Of a stretch of DNA of 64,000 bases, positions 28,393 to 35,906 are shown one piece after another. The DNA lies in contig URBH01000001.1 of NCBI GenBank assembly GCA_900546075.1, forward strand, positions 62,001 to 126,000. The letters are read 5' to 3'. Numbering within the stretch: the stretch's first letter is position 1; each line of letters starts with the position of its first letter. Below the pieces are notes generated by a model. The model did not search any database, was not told the origin of the DNA, and saw only the letters and a list, made by a program, of their open reading frames with translations. Source of the stretch: an uncultured Eubacteriales bacterium (lineage in GTDB: Bacteria; Bacillota; Clostridia; Oscillospirales; Oscillospiraceae). The position numbers were made by a program, and so were the translations under genes.

Positions 28393-28561
28393 ATACTATT
28401 TCTCGATAAAATGGTTAACACCATTTTATCCTGCGAATCCTTCGCAGGCCGCCGGTGGCGGCGAGAAATGTATGGACTACGATTTTAGCGGCTACGCCGC
28501 AGACCGCTGAAACAGCGGTCTAATAAAACGGTTTTTAAACCGTTTTATTAAAATCTAGTAT
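28393..28561. repeat. Dispersed multi-hairpin element, family 2, copy A (169 bp)
   Basis: Ends are ATACTATTTC and TAGTAT. Inside are six consecutive hairpins: GATAAAATGG/CCATTTTATC (28405-28430), CTGCGAA/TTCGCAG (28431-28447), GCCGCC/GGCGGC (28448-28462), GCGGC/GCCGC (28488-28500), AGACCGCTG/CAGCGGTCT (28501-28521) and a 13-bp AATAAAACGGTTT stem (28522-28549). Copy B at 35529-35697 has the same length and order, with compensatory changes in the fifth stem. The right end runs into the ApbE-like gene and provides its last codons and stop. Confidence 0.9.
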
Positions 28562-29764
28562 CAATTCCGGGTCGTTCCATTGCAGCTCTCCGTCCTCACT
28601 CCAAACGGAATGCAGCTGCTTTCCCTTCAGCGCGTCCAGCGTCCGGGTGTCAAGCTCGTCGGCGATGAACACCGGCGCGGTCTGCATCAGAATCTCCCCG
28701 CAGCCAAGGCTGCCGGAGTAGGAAACCAGGTTGGGACAGGCGCTCTTGCTCAGGCCGTCGGCGGTGTCCAGGAACGTCGTGACGATTTTCCCGGAGGCAA
28801 AGGCGTAATAATGCCATTTGTCCTGCTCGCCCATGGGGTAATCCCGCAGGAACACGATACTTAAGGGGGCGGTGTACCGCATTTTTGCAGGTAAATTCAC
28901 GTCGCTCCCCTGCCGGTCAAACAGGTTAAACGCATACTCGTTTCCCCGCCGGTCAAGGTTTCGGGTGAAGCCGTCGTAACTGCTGAGGTAGCCGCTGGTA
29001 AAGCCCTCCGCTTCCAGCGTATCCGCCAGATAGTCCGCGATGAAGGCGTTTTTCATCCAGCCAAAATCCAGCACCGTCTCGATTTCGTTTTCCTCCACGA
29101 ATTTCAGATATTCCGTCGAAACCGTCAGCCGCACCCGGTTATCCCCCAGGATTTCCAGATTCACCATCTCCGGATTCTCGGCGAAAGCGGCAATTTCGGC
29201 AAGATATTCCGCCAGCTCCGGGTCGCCCGCAGGGTCATACCGCGCGGCTTCCGCGTCACTCTCCGCCGAAAACACCCGGTCGTATTCGGCATAGGCCGGG
29301 GCGAGATAGGCATAGCGGCAATCATATTGGGTCAGAATCGTCAGCGCCTTATAAAGTGCCGGGTCAACGGTCACGATCTCATTCACATGCCCGTTGAGAT
29401 ACCCCACGTTCGCCAGTCCGTCCTCCCGGACATCGGGGCTGAACATCCGGTAGGCGTTCTCCGCCGTCTGGGAGTACAGGGTCGTCAGCTGCTTGTTCAC
29501 CGCCGATGCCGAAGCCCCCGCGTCCGAAAAATCGTACATCAGCACGAACTCCCCGGCACAGTTGGCGCCGTTGGCGCTGATCTGCACCTCCTGCCAGCCC
29601 GGCTCCGTGTTCAGCAGAGAAACCAGCCCTATGATGATTGCCACCGCGCCGATGGCCAGAAAGGCAACCGCCAGAGCGATTCGCAGCCCCTTTTGCTCCT
29701 CGGATACTTCGATTTTCCGGATGGGCGGCAAGCCGGGGCGGCTGTCCTTACCGTTTTTCTTCAT
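28535..29764 (-). CDS. Membrane-anchored ApbE-like protein (putative FAD:protein FMN transferase homologue)
   Basis: A 409-residue protein with a basic cytoplasmic N-terminus, one transmembrane helix (about residues 28-50) and a large extracytoplasmic domain. The stretch from FSPDVREDGLANVGYLNGHV to VLDFGWMKNAFIADYLADTL resembles the ApbE layout, where a pre-catalytic N-rich segment is followed by a glycine-rich cofactor region and a KG.A-type helix. However, the usual ApbE metal and flavin motifs are not convincing, so activity is doubtful and the family call is tentative. I chose the ATG at 29764 (GGAGTGGG upstream). It follows oppF by 65 bp and may belong to that operon. The last eight residues (ILDFNKTV) and the stop are encoded inside the hairpin element. 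Confidence 0.5.
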   Translation of the reverse strand: MKKNGKDSRPGLPPIRKIEVSEEQKGLRIALAVAFLAIGAVAIIIGLVSLLNTEPGWQEVQISANGANCAGEFVLMYDFSDAGASASAVNKQLTTLYSQTAENAYRMFSPDVREDGLANVGYLNGHVNEIVTVDPALYKALTILTQYDCRYAYLAPAYAEYDRVFSAESDAEAARYDPAGDPELAEYLAEIAAFAENPEMVNLEILGDNRVRLTVSTEYLKFVEENEIETVLDFGWMKNAFIADYLADTLEAEGFTSGYLSSYDGFTRNLDRRGNEYAFNLFDRQGSDVNLPAKMRYTAPLSIVFLRDYPMGEQDKWHYYAFASGKIVTTFLDTADGLSKSACPNLVSYSGSLGCGEILMQTAPVFIADELDTRTLDALKGKQLHSVWSEDGELQWNDPELILDFNKTV

Positions 29765-29791
29765 GGTGATTCCCACTCCTTGGAAAGAATG

Positions 29792-29818
29792 CGCGGAGCG
29801 GCACAACGCCGCTCCGCG
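29792..29818 (-). terminator. GC-rich hairpin after oppF
   Basis: An 11-bp stem (CGCGGAGCGGC and complement, 5-base loop) lies between oppF and the ApbE-like gene. It has no T-run, so it may stabilise the upstream mRNA or attenuate rather than terminate. Confidence 0.45.
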
Positions 29819-29829
29819 TCAACATTTGG

Positions 29830-31131
29830 CTACAGCAATGCAAAAACCAGCATCAAAGCAAAGAACAGGATGATCACGGCCCGCGTGATCAGGCCGGCAA
29901 TCGCGCCTTTTTTACATGCCTTGTAGTTGCGGATGTGATGGAAATGGCGGAATACGCCTGCGGCAATCAGGCCGAGAATGGGCAGGAAGAAGGACAGAAT
30001 GGAATACCACTTGCTGCCGGTGTCGTGCAGCGGGGTCTCCAGGAAGGCATCGCTGTCGTTTTCATCCACCTTCTGTTCGGTCTGCTCCGGTCTGGGGGCG
30101 TCGGGATCCAGAATGGTGATGGACTTGACCTTCTCGCCCTTGGCGCGGATGGCCTTATACTCCTCGATCTCCTTCTTGTTGCCGTAGACAAAGTGGTTAT
30201 TGCCAATATCCACCAGCTCAGGCTTGTCCTCGCTGTAGTCGTGGACGGAAGGATCGTAGGTAAAGAGAACCTTATTCTTTTCCAGAATGGGGTCGGGAAT
30301 GGGGATGGCGGAAATCAGGCTGCGGGTATAGGGATGGAGGGGGAAATCAAACAGCTCCTCCGCCTCCGCGATCTCCACGATGTCGCCCTTGTAAATAACG
30401 CCGATCCGGTCGGAAATGAACCGCACGATGGACAGGTCGTGGGCGATGAACAGATAGGTGATGTCCCGCTCCTTCTGGAACTTTTTCAGCAGGTTCAGCA
30501 CCTGGGCGCGGATGGAAACGTCCAGCGCGGAAATGGGCTCGTCGGCGACGACCAGCTCCGGCTCCATGACCATGGCTCTGGCAAGGCCGATACGCTGCCG
30601 CTGGCCGCCGGAGAACTCGTGGGGATACCGGGTCAGATGCTCCGGCAGCAGTCCCACTTCGCTGATGATGTTTTCCACCTTGCGAACCCGGTCTTCCTCG
30701 TTCTCAAACAGATGGAAGTTATACAGACCCTCGGACACGATGTAGTCCACGGTGGCGCGCTCGTTCAAAGAGGCCGCAGGATCCTGGAAAACCATCTGGA
30801 TGTTCCGGATGACCTCCCGGTCAAGGCTCTTGGAGGTCTTGCCGGAAATGCGGACGCCCTTATACTGGATTTCGCCTGCGGCGCAGGGATTGACCCGAAT
30901 GATCGCCCGGCCGATGGTGGTCTTGCCGGAGCCGGACTCGCCGACCAGGGAGAAGGTCTCGCCCTTGTAAATATCGAAGCTGGCATTCTTGACAGCCCTC
31001 ACGGCATCGTCGCCCTTGCCGAAGGTGATGTCCACATTTTTCAGACTCAGCAGAATCTCTCTGCCGTTCTCATCCAGAGGACCATGTTCCGGCAGATGAG
31101 AAACACGCACGGTTTCTTTTTCTTTAGACAC
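29830..31131 (-). CDS. oppF: Opp-type ABC transporter ATPase OppF with C-terminal membrane extension
   Basis: A 433-residue ATPase. The ABC domain has Walker [10 protein letters not shown] (residues 64-72), Q-loop [13 protein letters not shown], signature [12 protein letters not shown] and Walker [14 protein letters not shown], followed by the Opp C-terminal motif [17 protein letters not shown]. Unlike ordinary OppF (about 310-330 residues), the protein continues for about 100 residues and ends in two hydrophobic helices (about 370-388 and 410-431) joined by a basic loop. It is the last of the four core transporter genes after oppD (12-bp gap) and would power import together with OppD. Confidence 0.9.
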   Translation of the reverse strand: MSKEKETVRVSHLPEHGPLDENGREILLSLKNVDITFGKGDDAVRAVKNASFDIYKGETFSLVGESGSGKTTIGRAIIRVNPCAAGEIQYKGVRISGKTSKSLDREVIRNIQMVFQDPAASLNERATVDYIVSEGLYNFHLFENEEDRVRKVENIISEVGLLPEHLTRYPHEFSGGQRQRIGLARAMVMEPELVVADEPISALDVSIRAQVLNLLKKFQKERDITYLFIAHDLSIVRFISDRIGVIYKGDIVEIAEAEELFDFPLHPYTRSLISAIPIPDPILEKNKVLFTYDPSVHDYSEDKPELVDIGNNHFVYGNKKEIEEYKAIRAKGEKVKSITILDPDAPRPEQTEQKVDENDSDAFLETPLHDTGSKWYSILSFFLPILGLIAAGVFRHFHHIRNYKACKKGAIAGLITRAVIILFFALMLVFALL

Positions 31132-31143
31132 AGTGAATCCTCC

Positions 31144-32901
31144 TTAAATGTTGAATGCTTCCACAAGCTTCTCGTGGATATTTTGGATGGTTTCGGGCTT
31201 TTCCACCTTCGGTGCTCTGGGATCCAGCAGCCAGGTTTTGGCAAAGTGGGTCTCGGAGACCTGGAACATAGGCGGCTCCCGCAGCGTGTCAATCTCCAGG
31301 CAGTAGGGGTTCCGGGGGGCAAAGGCGTCGCCCACGATCTTATTGTACAGAGACGGGGGCGTGCCGGTGATGGAATACAGCTTGGTGTTCCGCTGCGCCA
31401 GCTGAGGCAAGGAGGACAGAAGCGCCCAGGTATAGGGGTGTCTGGGATCGTAGAACACTTCCTCGCAGGTACCCAGCTCCACCACCTGACCGCCGTAAAG
31501 CACCGCGACCCGGTCGGCCACATTGGCCACAACGCCCAGGTCATGGGTGATGAAGACGATGGTGTAGCCGAATTCCTTCTGCAAATCCTTGATCAGCTTC
31601 AAGATCTGCGCCTGAATGGTCACGTCCAGAGCGGTGGTCGGCTCGTCACAGATCAGAATTTTCGGCTGGCAGGACAGGGCGATGGCGATAACGATACGCT
31701 GGCGCATACCGCCGGAATACTGGAAGGGGTAATCGTCGAACCGGGCCTCCGCATTGGGAATGCCCACCTTCTTCATCAGCACCAAGGCGCGCTCTCTGGC
31801 CTCCAGCTCAGAACAGTTCTGGTGCTTGAGGATAACGGAGGTGATCTGCTTGCCGATGGTGATGATGGGGTTCAGGGAGGTCATGGGATCCTGGAACACG
31901 GTTGCGATCTTGCCGCCGCGGATCTTCGTCCAGTCCTTGGAATATCGGATCTTGGCCAGGTTGATGACGCAGGTGCCGTGGAGCATATCCTCGGTCTCGT
32001 CCAGGTATTTGACCCGGAAGACCACCTCGTCGAACACGGAATTGCGCACCTCGTCGCTGCTTAAATCCTTGCCCACGGACATGGCGTCCTTGAAGCTGCT
32101 GAGCAGCTTGCCGATGAGCCTCAGGCGCTTGAACATGGGATAGCGGCCGACGGACAGGTAAATTTCCTTGGCGATGATCTCGTTGCGCGCCTTGGTATCC
32201 TCGGAAATGGGGGTGGAAATCTGCCTGGCATACTCCGCCTTCAACTCCGCCATCCGCTCGTCAAAGTGCCTGCGGTACGCGGTGTCGTTCCTCGCCGCCT
32301 GCTTGTGGGCAGCAGCCACGGCGGCGTGTTCCTTTTGCAGCGCCTTGATCTCGGCATCCAGCGCATCGATCTCGGCGGAAACCTCCTTATGGCGCTCCCG
32401 CTCCTTCTTGGGGTCGATGGTCAGCTTGTGGTTGTACAGCTCGGTGCGGCGGAAGGTCAGGTCGTCGATTTTGGCGGAAATGTTCTGATTTTCCTCCTCG
32501 CTCAGGCCTTCTCTGGACTTTTTCTCCTGCTCAAGCTCCCGCATGGCGCGGTAAGTCTGCGCGCCGGACTCCAGCTGGGCGTATTTGTTCAGCTTCTCCC
32601 GGGTGCTGGCAATCAGCCGCTTGGCCTGGGCGTCCAGGGAAACCTTCGTGTCCGAAAGCTCGTCGTCGTTGAAGATGATGGAGCCCTCGCTGATATAGCC
32701 GTTGGTATCCAGCATACCGGCAAAGGTCTTGGTAAACACGGACTTGCCGGAGCCGGACTCGCCCACGATGGCGATGGATTCATTCTCATAAAAGTCCAGA
32801 GAGATGCCCCGAATGGCAGACAGGGTTCTTCCGCGAACCCGGAAATTCACGTGCAGGTTCTCAACGGACAGCAATACTTTTTGATTATCCATTCGCGCCA
32901 C
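31144..32901 (-). CDS. oppD: Opp-type ABC transporter ATPase OppD with large internal insertion
   Basis: A 585-residue ATPase; usual OppD proteins are about 330-350 residues. Walker A is GESGSGKSV (47-55), but the Q-loop [12 protein letters not shown] only comes at residue 335, because about 235 extra residues lie between. The insertion contains a charged, probably coiled-coil stretch (about 95-230, rich in Glu/Lys/Ala/Arg) and a second part with [20 protein letters not shown]. The signature [12 protein letters not shown] and Walker [13 protein letters not shown] are intact, so ATP hydrolysis should be normal. It is followed by the Opp motif [12 protein letters not shown]. It lies between oppC and oppF. 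Confidence 0.92.
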   Translation of the reverse strand: MARMDNQKVLLSVENLHVNFRVRGRTLSAIRGISLDFYENESIAIVGESGSGKSVFTKTFAGMLDTNGYISEGSIIFNDDELSDTKVSLDAQAKRLIASTREKLNKYAQLESGAQTYRAMRELEQEKKSREGLSEEENQNISAKIDDLTFRRTELYNHKLTIDPKKERERHKEVSAEIDALDAEIKALQKEHAAVAAAHKQAARNDTAYRRHFDERMAELKAEYARQISTPISEDTKARNEIIAKEIYLSVGRYPMFKRLRLIGKLLSSFKDAMSVGKDLSSDEVRNSVFDEVVFRVKYLDETEDMLHGTCVINLAKIRYSKDWTKIRGGKIATVFQDPMTSLNPIITIGKQITSVILKHQNCSELEARERALVLMKKVGIPNAEARFDDYPFQYSGGMRQRIVIAIALSCQPKILICDEPTTALDVTIQAQILKLIKDLQKEFGYTIVFITHDLGVVANVADRVAVLYGGQVVELGTCEEVFYDPRHPYTWALLSSLPQLAQRNTKLYSITGTPPSLYNKIVGDAFAPRNPYCLEIDTLREPPMFQVSETHFAKTWLLDPRAPKVEKPETIQNIHEKLVEAFNI

Positions 32902-32904
32902 CTC

Positions 32905-33894
32905 TTACATATGGGTTCTGGGGTCGGAAGCGTCGCCCAGATTCTGGCCAACCACATACAGCACGACGGTGATGATGGAGGCGACGGCCACAGGCGTCCA
33001 GAATTCGATCTCCCAGCCGGGGGTCTGCATGGCGTTCTGGGATGCCTCGATCAGCTTGCCCAGGGACATGTCCTTAAGACCCATGCCGATGTAGCTCAGG
33101 AACACCTCATAGGAAGTATAGGAGGGAATTTCCGCCGCGGCCAGGGTCACAATGACGGAGGTCATGAAGGGCAGAATATTCTTCGACGCGATGCGGGTGA
33201 TGGGTGTACCCAGGCACCGGGAAGCCAGGTTGTACTCCCGGTCACGGATGATGATGACCTGGGTGCGGATAAAGTAGGCGATGCCGATCCAGCCGGTAAT
33301 GGTCAAGGCGAAAACCATCGTCCAGAAGGAGGCGGACATGATCAGCACGATGACGGAAATCAGCAGAATGCTGGGGATGTTGGCAACGACGTTGTAAACC
33401 TCCGTCATGAATAGGTCCACTTTCTTGCTGAAGCCCCAGACGGCGCCGATCACAACGCCCACGGTCATGTTAATGAGGGCGCAAACCAGTGCCAGAGAAA
33501 CGGAAATGCTGGAGCCGTACCACACGGCGTCAAAGGTGGACTGACCGGCGGAGCCGCTGCCGAAGATCCAGTGGATGTTGTTGCCGAACTTCGCCATGGC
33601 GGCCTTGGGGCCTAAGTGCTTGGCCGTGGAGTCCATCAGGTTGATATAGGGATCCACCTCCGCGTCATAGTGGATGATCACGGGGTAGACATAGGTGAAC
33701 AGCAGCAGCACTGCCAGAATCAGCAGCAGCACAATGTTGATCTTCTTCTTAAAAAACACGCGGAACACGGAATGCCAGTAGGAATACCGGGGGGCGGTGA
33801 TCCGTTCGGATTCCAGCTCGTCGTGGTTGACGGGGGCAAACAGCTCCTCGTCCGTCATATTCAGATCGCTTAAATCGATTTTTTTCTCGTTCAT
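32905..33894 (-). CDS. oppC: Opp-type ABC transporter permease OppC
   Basis: A 329-residue inner-membrane permease of the DppC/OppC family. A cytoplasmic N-terminus of about 45 residues precedes the first helix (VLLLILAVLLLFTYVYPVII), then comes a loop with IFGSGSAGQSTFDAVWYGS and five more helices. The EAA-type coupling loop is SRCLGTPITRIASKNILPFM. Unlike its partners, its length is normal, although the extracytoplasmic loop is shortened in its conserved motif. Gaps to oppD (3 bp) and oppB (6 bp) show tight co-translation. Confidence 0.92.
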   Translation of the reverse strand: MNEKKIDLSDLNMTDEELFAPVNHDELESERITAPRYSYWHSVFRVFFKKKINIVLLLILAVLLLFTYVYPVIIHYDAEVDPYINLMDSTAKHLGPKAAMAKFGNNIHWIFGSGSAGQSTFDAVWYGSSISVSLALVCALINMTVGVVIGAVWGFSKKVDLFMTEVYNVVANIPSILLISVIVLIMSASFWTMVFALTITGWIGIAYFIRTQVIIIRDREYNLASRCLGTPITRIASKNILPFMTSVIVTLAAAEIPSYTSYEVFLSYIGMGLKDMSLGKLIEASQNAMQTPGWEIEFWTPVAVASIITVVLYVVGQNLGDASDPRTHM

Positions 33895-33900
33895 AGTCGG

Positions 33901-35478
33901 TTACCTCGCTTTTGCCGTAAAGGAAATTCTGGGGTCCAGAACGGACATCAGCACGTCGCCCAGGATGACGGAGGTCACGGTCAGCACGGCATAGAAAAGG
34001 ACCATACCGACGATCACGCCGTTATCGTAAGCGTTGATGGCGCGGGTCAGCATGTTGCCGACGCCGGGAACCACGTACACCCGCTCGGTGATGATCGCAC
34101 CGGTGAGGGCGAACAGGATGCTGGCGGGGATGTCATGGACAATGGGAATGATGGCGTTTTTCAGAATGTGCTTCCGGAAAATTTCCCCTTCGGACAGGCC
34201 GCCGCTCCGGGCGAACTTGACGTAATCGGAGTTCATCTGATCGATCATATACCGCCGCAGCCACTTCATCAGGTTGGCGATGGAGGGCAGGGACAGGGAG
34301 ATGATGGGCAGCACATACATAAGCCAGGTGGGATTCTCCATATCAAAGGTCGTGGGCAATCCGAATCTGCCGCCCAGAGACTTGAACAGGAAAATATAGG
34401 CAAGGGAAGGAACCGCGGTAATAAACACAATATAGAACGTGCCGATGTGATCCAGCAGCTTATCCTTCCGCAGCGCCATGATGATGCCAACCGGGACACC
34501 GATCAAATAGGACAGGAACACGGCGATGATGCCGATGGTGAAGGAGTAGCCGATCTTGGACATGCCGTTCTTATTTGTGGAAATGTTGGTGTAATCATCC
34601 ACAAAGCTGGCCTTGACCACGGGGCCGCCGCCGGCAAGCGAGCCGGAGATATAGGAAGCCGAGTGCAGGTCGTCGGCCGACTCGGAAACCGACCCGGTGG
34701 GATAGGTCACGGTGGAATAGGCATAGGAGCCCTGGGATTCCGTCATGGTCTGGAACACGTCAATACCCTGGCGGATGGAGTAGGAAAGACCCAGGTTGAT
34801 CTTCACCAGGTTCTGGTGAATGAAGGGGAAGGAATCATCAAAATAGAACAGGTACTTATACTGCGTACCCGTACCCATCACCGCCGGCGAGAACTTTTCG
34901 CCTCCGTAAACCGGATCATGGAGGGTGAAGGTAATGCCCCGATCCTCGATCTCATCCTCCACATAGTGGATGTTATCGACGGTGATCAGGTCTTTGAAAT
35001 AGTTGACAAGACGCATGAGAACGGGAATGTTCCTGTAGGCGTACAGGCGCGGCTCGCCGCCGTCCTGATATTTCTTGGTCTTGCCTTTCATTTTGCCGTC
35101 CAGACGGACGACCTTGTAGCCCTTGGATTCGTATTCCTCGGTGAAGCGCCGGATAAACTCCGCGGCCTCGTCGCTGTCCTGGCTCGCCTTGTTGCCAAAG
35201 GTGATGGCAGCGCCGTACTGCTCCTGGGTGATCTCGTCGTCACGGACAAGCTGGCGCATATAGTCCGAGTAGGGAACGTAATCCACATAGCCGTAGCGTT
35301 CCCACTGCTGCATCATGTATGCTTCCTTGGCGTTGGACTTCACGCGGGTATACATGGAGTCGGCGGCAAAAATCAGGTTCCGGTCCAGTGCGGAGTAGAC
35401 CATCACCATGACGATGCCGACCACGATTACCATCGAGAAAATACCCCGAAGGATTCGGTTAATCAAATATCTCGTCAT
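33901..35478 (-). CDS. oppB: Opp-type ABC transporter permease OppB with large extracytoplasmic domain
   Basis: A 525-residue permease; common OppB/DppB proteins have about 305-340 residues. TM1 (residues 8-30) is normal, but about 280 residues follow before TM2 near residue 312, against roughly 70 in normal OppB. This segment is hydrophilic and must lie outside the membrane. The C-terminal half is canonical, with five helices, the EAA loop DYVKFARSGGLSEGEIFRKH and the motif GAIITERVYVVPGVGNMLTR. The extra domain may contact the rearranged binding protein encoded upstream. No promoter of its own was found; it is read from oppA through a structured gap of 428 bp. Confidence 0.9.
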   Translation of the reverse strand: MTRYLINRILRGIFSMVIVVGIVMVMVYSALDRNLIFAADSMYTRVKSNAKEAYMMQQWERYGYVDYVPYSDYMRQLVRDDEITQEQYGAAITFGNKASQDSDEAAEFIRRFTEEYESKGYKVVRLDGKMKGKTKKYQDGGEPRLYAYRNIPVLMRLVNYFKDLITVDNIHYVEDEIEDRGITFTLHDPVYGGEKFSPAVMGTGTQYKYLFYFDDSFPFIHQNLVKINLGLSYSIRQGIDVFQTMTESQGSYAYSTVTYPTGSVSESADDLHSASYISGSLAGGGPVVKASFVDDYTNISTNKNGMSKIGYSFTIGIIAVFLSYLIGVPVGIIMALRKDKLLDHIGTFYIVFITAVPSLAYIFLFKSLGGRFGLPTTFDMENPTWLMYVLPIISLSLPSIANLMKWLRRYMIDQMNSDYVKFARSGGLSEGEIFRKHILKNAIIPIVHDIPASILFALTGAIITERVYVVPGVGNMLTRAINAYDNGVIVGMVLFYAVLTVTSVILGDVLMSVLDPRISFTAKAR

Positions 35479-35528
35479 AGAACATCTCTCATCTCATTCG
35501 GTGATAGAAGGGCAGTTGCCTGCCGTTC

Positions 35529-35697
35529 GTACCATTTCCCGATAAAATGGTGAACCCCATTTTATCCTGCGAATCCTTCGCAGGCCGCCGGCAGCGGCGA
35601 GAAATGTATGGACTTACGTTTTTTGCGGCTGCGCCGCCGGCTGCTGAAACAGCAGCCGGATAAAACGGTTTTTAACCGTTTTATTGAAAGTGAGTAT
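35529..35697. repeat. Dispersed multi-hairpin element, family 2, copy B (169 bp)
   Basis: Same length and hairpin order as copy A at 28393-28561. It begins GTACCATTTCCCGATAAAAT and ends GAGTAT. The fifth stem is CCGGCTGCTG/CAGCAGCCGG (35637-35659), different in sequence from copy A but still fully paired around the same AAA loop. It lies in the oppA-oppB gap, inside the transcribed region. Confidence 0.9.
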
Positions 35698-35712
35698 CAG
35701 CGCCCACGGTAA

Positions 35713-35802
35713 AGCGCTGCCCTCAGCGGATTCGCGCCCGGAAAGCCTCGAAAACAGTCGAAAGCCTCCCAAATTGCAGTGCGGAACGCTGAGGGCAGCG
35801 CT
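35713..35802 (-). repeat. 16-bp inverted repeat in the oppA-oppB gap
   Basis: AGCGCTGCCCTCAGCG (35713-35728) and its exact complement (35787-35802) enclose 58 bp. The structure directly abuts repeat copy B and may act in mRNA processing or attenuation between oppA and oppBCDF. Confidence 0.7.
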
Positions 35803-35840
35803 CTATGCATGCTTTTCTTCGGTGTCATTGGATACACCGA

Positions 35841-35869
35841 TGGAGGATGGACGCGAAGTCCATCCTCCA
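35841..35869 (-). terminator. Hairpin downstream of oppA
   Basis: A 12-bp stem (TGGAGGATGGAC and complement, 5-base loop) starts 38 bp after the oppA stop. It has no T-run. This is the usual place for a stabiliser that lets the binding-protein mRNA accumulate above that of the permeases. Confidence 0.55.
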
Positions 35870-35906
35870 CCGTGTTTTGAATTACCGAAATCGACCAATC
35901 AGGCTC

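Noticed and set aside
28240..28488. An 82-codon frame before the ApbE-like gene
   Set aside because: It begins in the -10-like box and runs through a terminator and the hairpin element. The translation is repeat-derived.
29935..32064. A 709-codon open frame opposite oppF and oppD
   Set aside because: Antisense shadow; both ATPases on the other strand have complete motifs.
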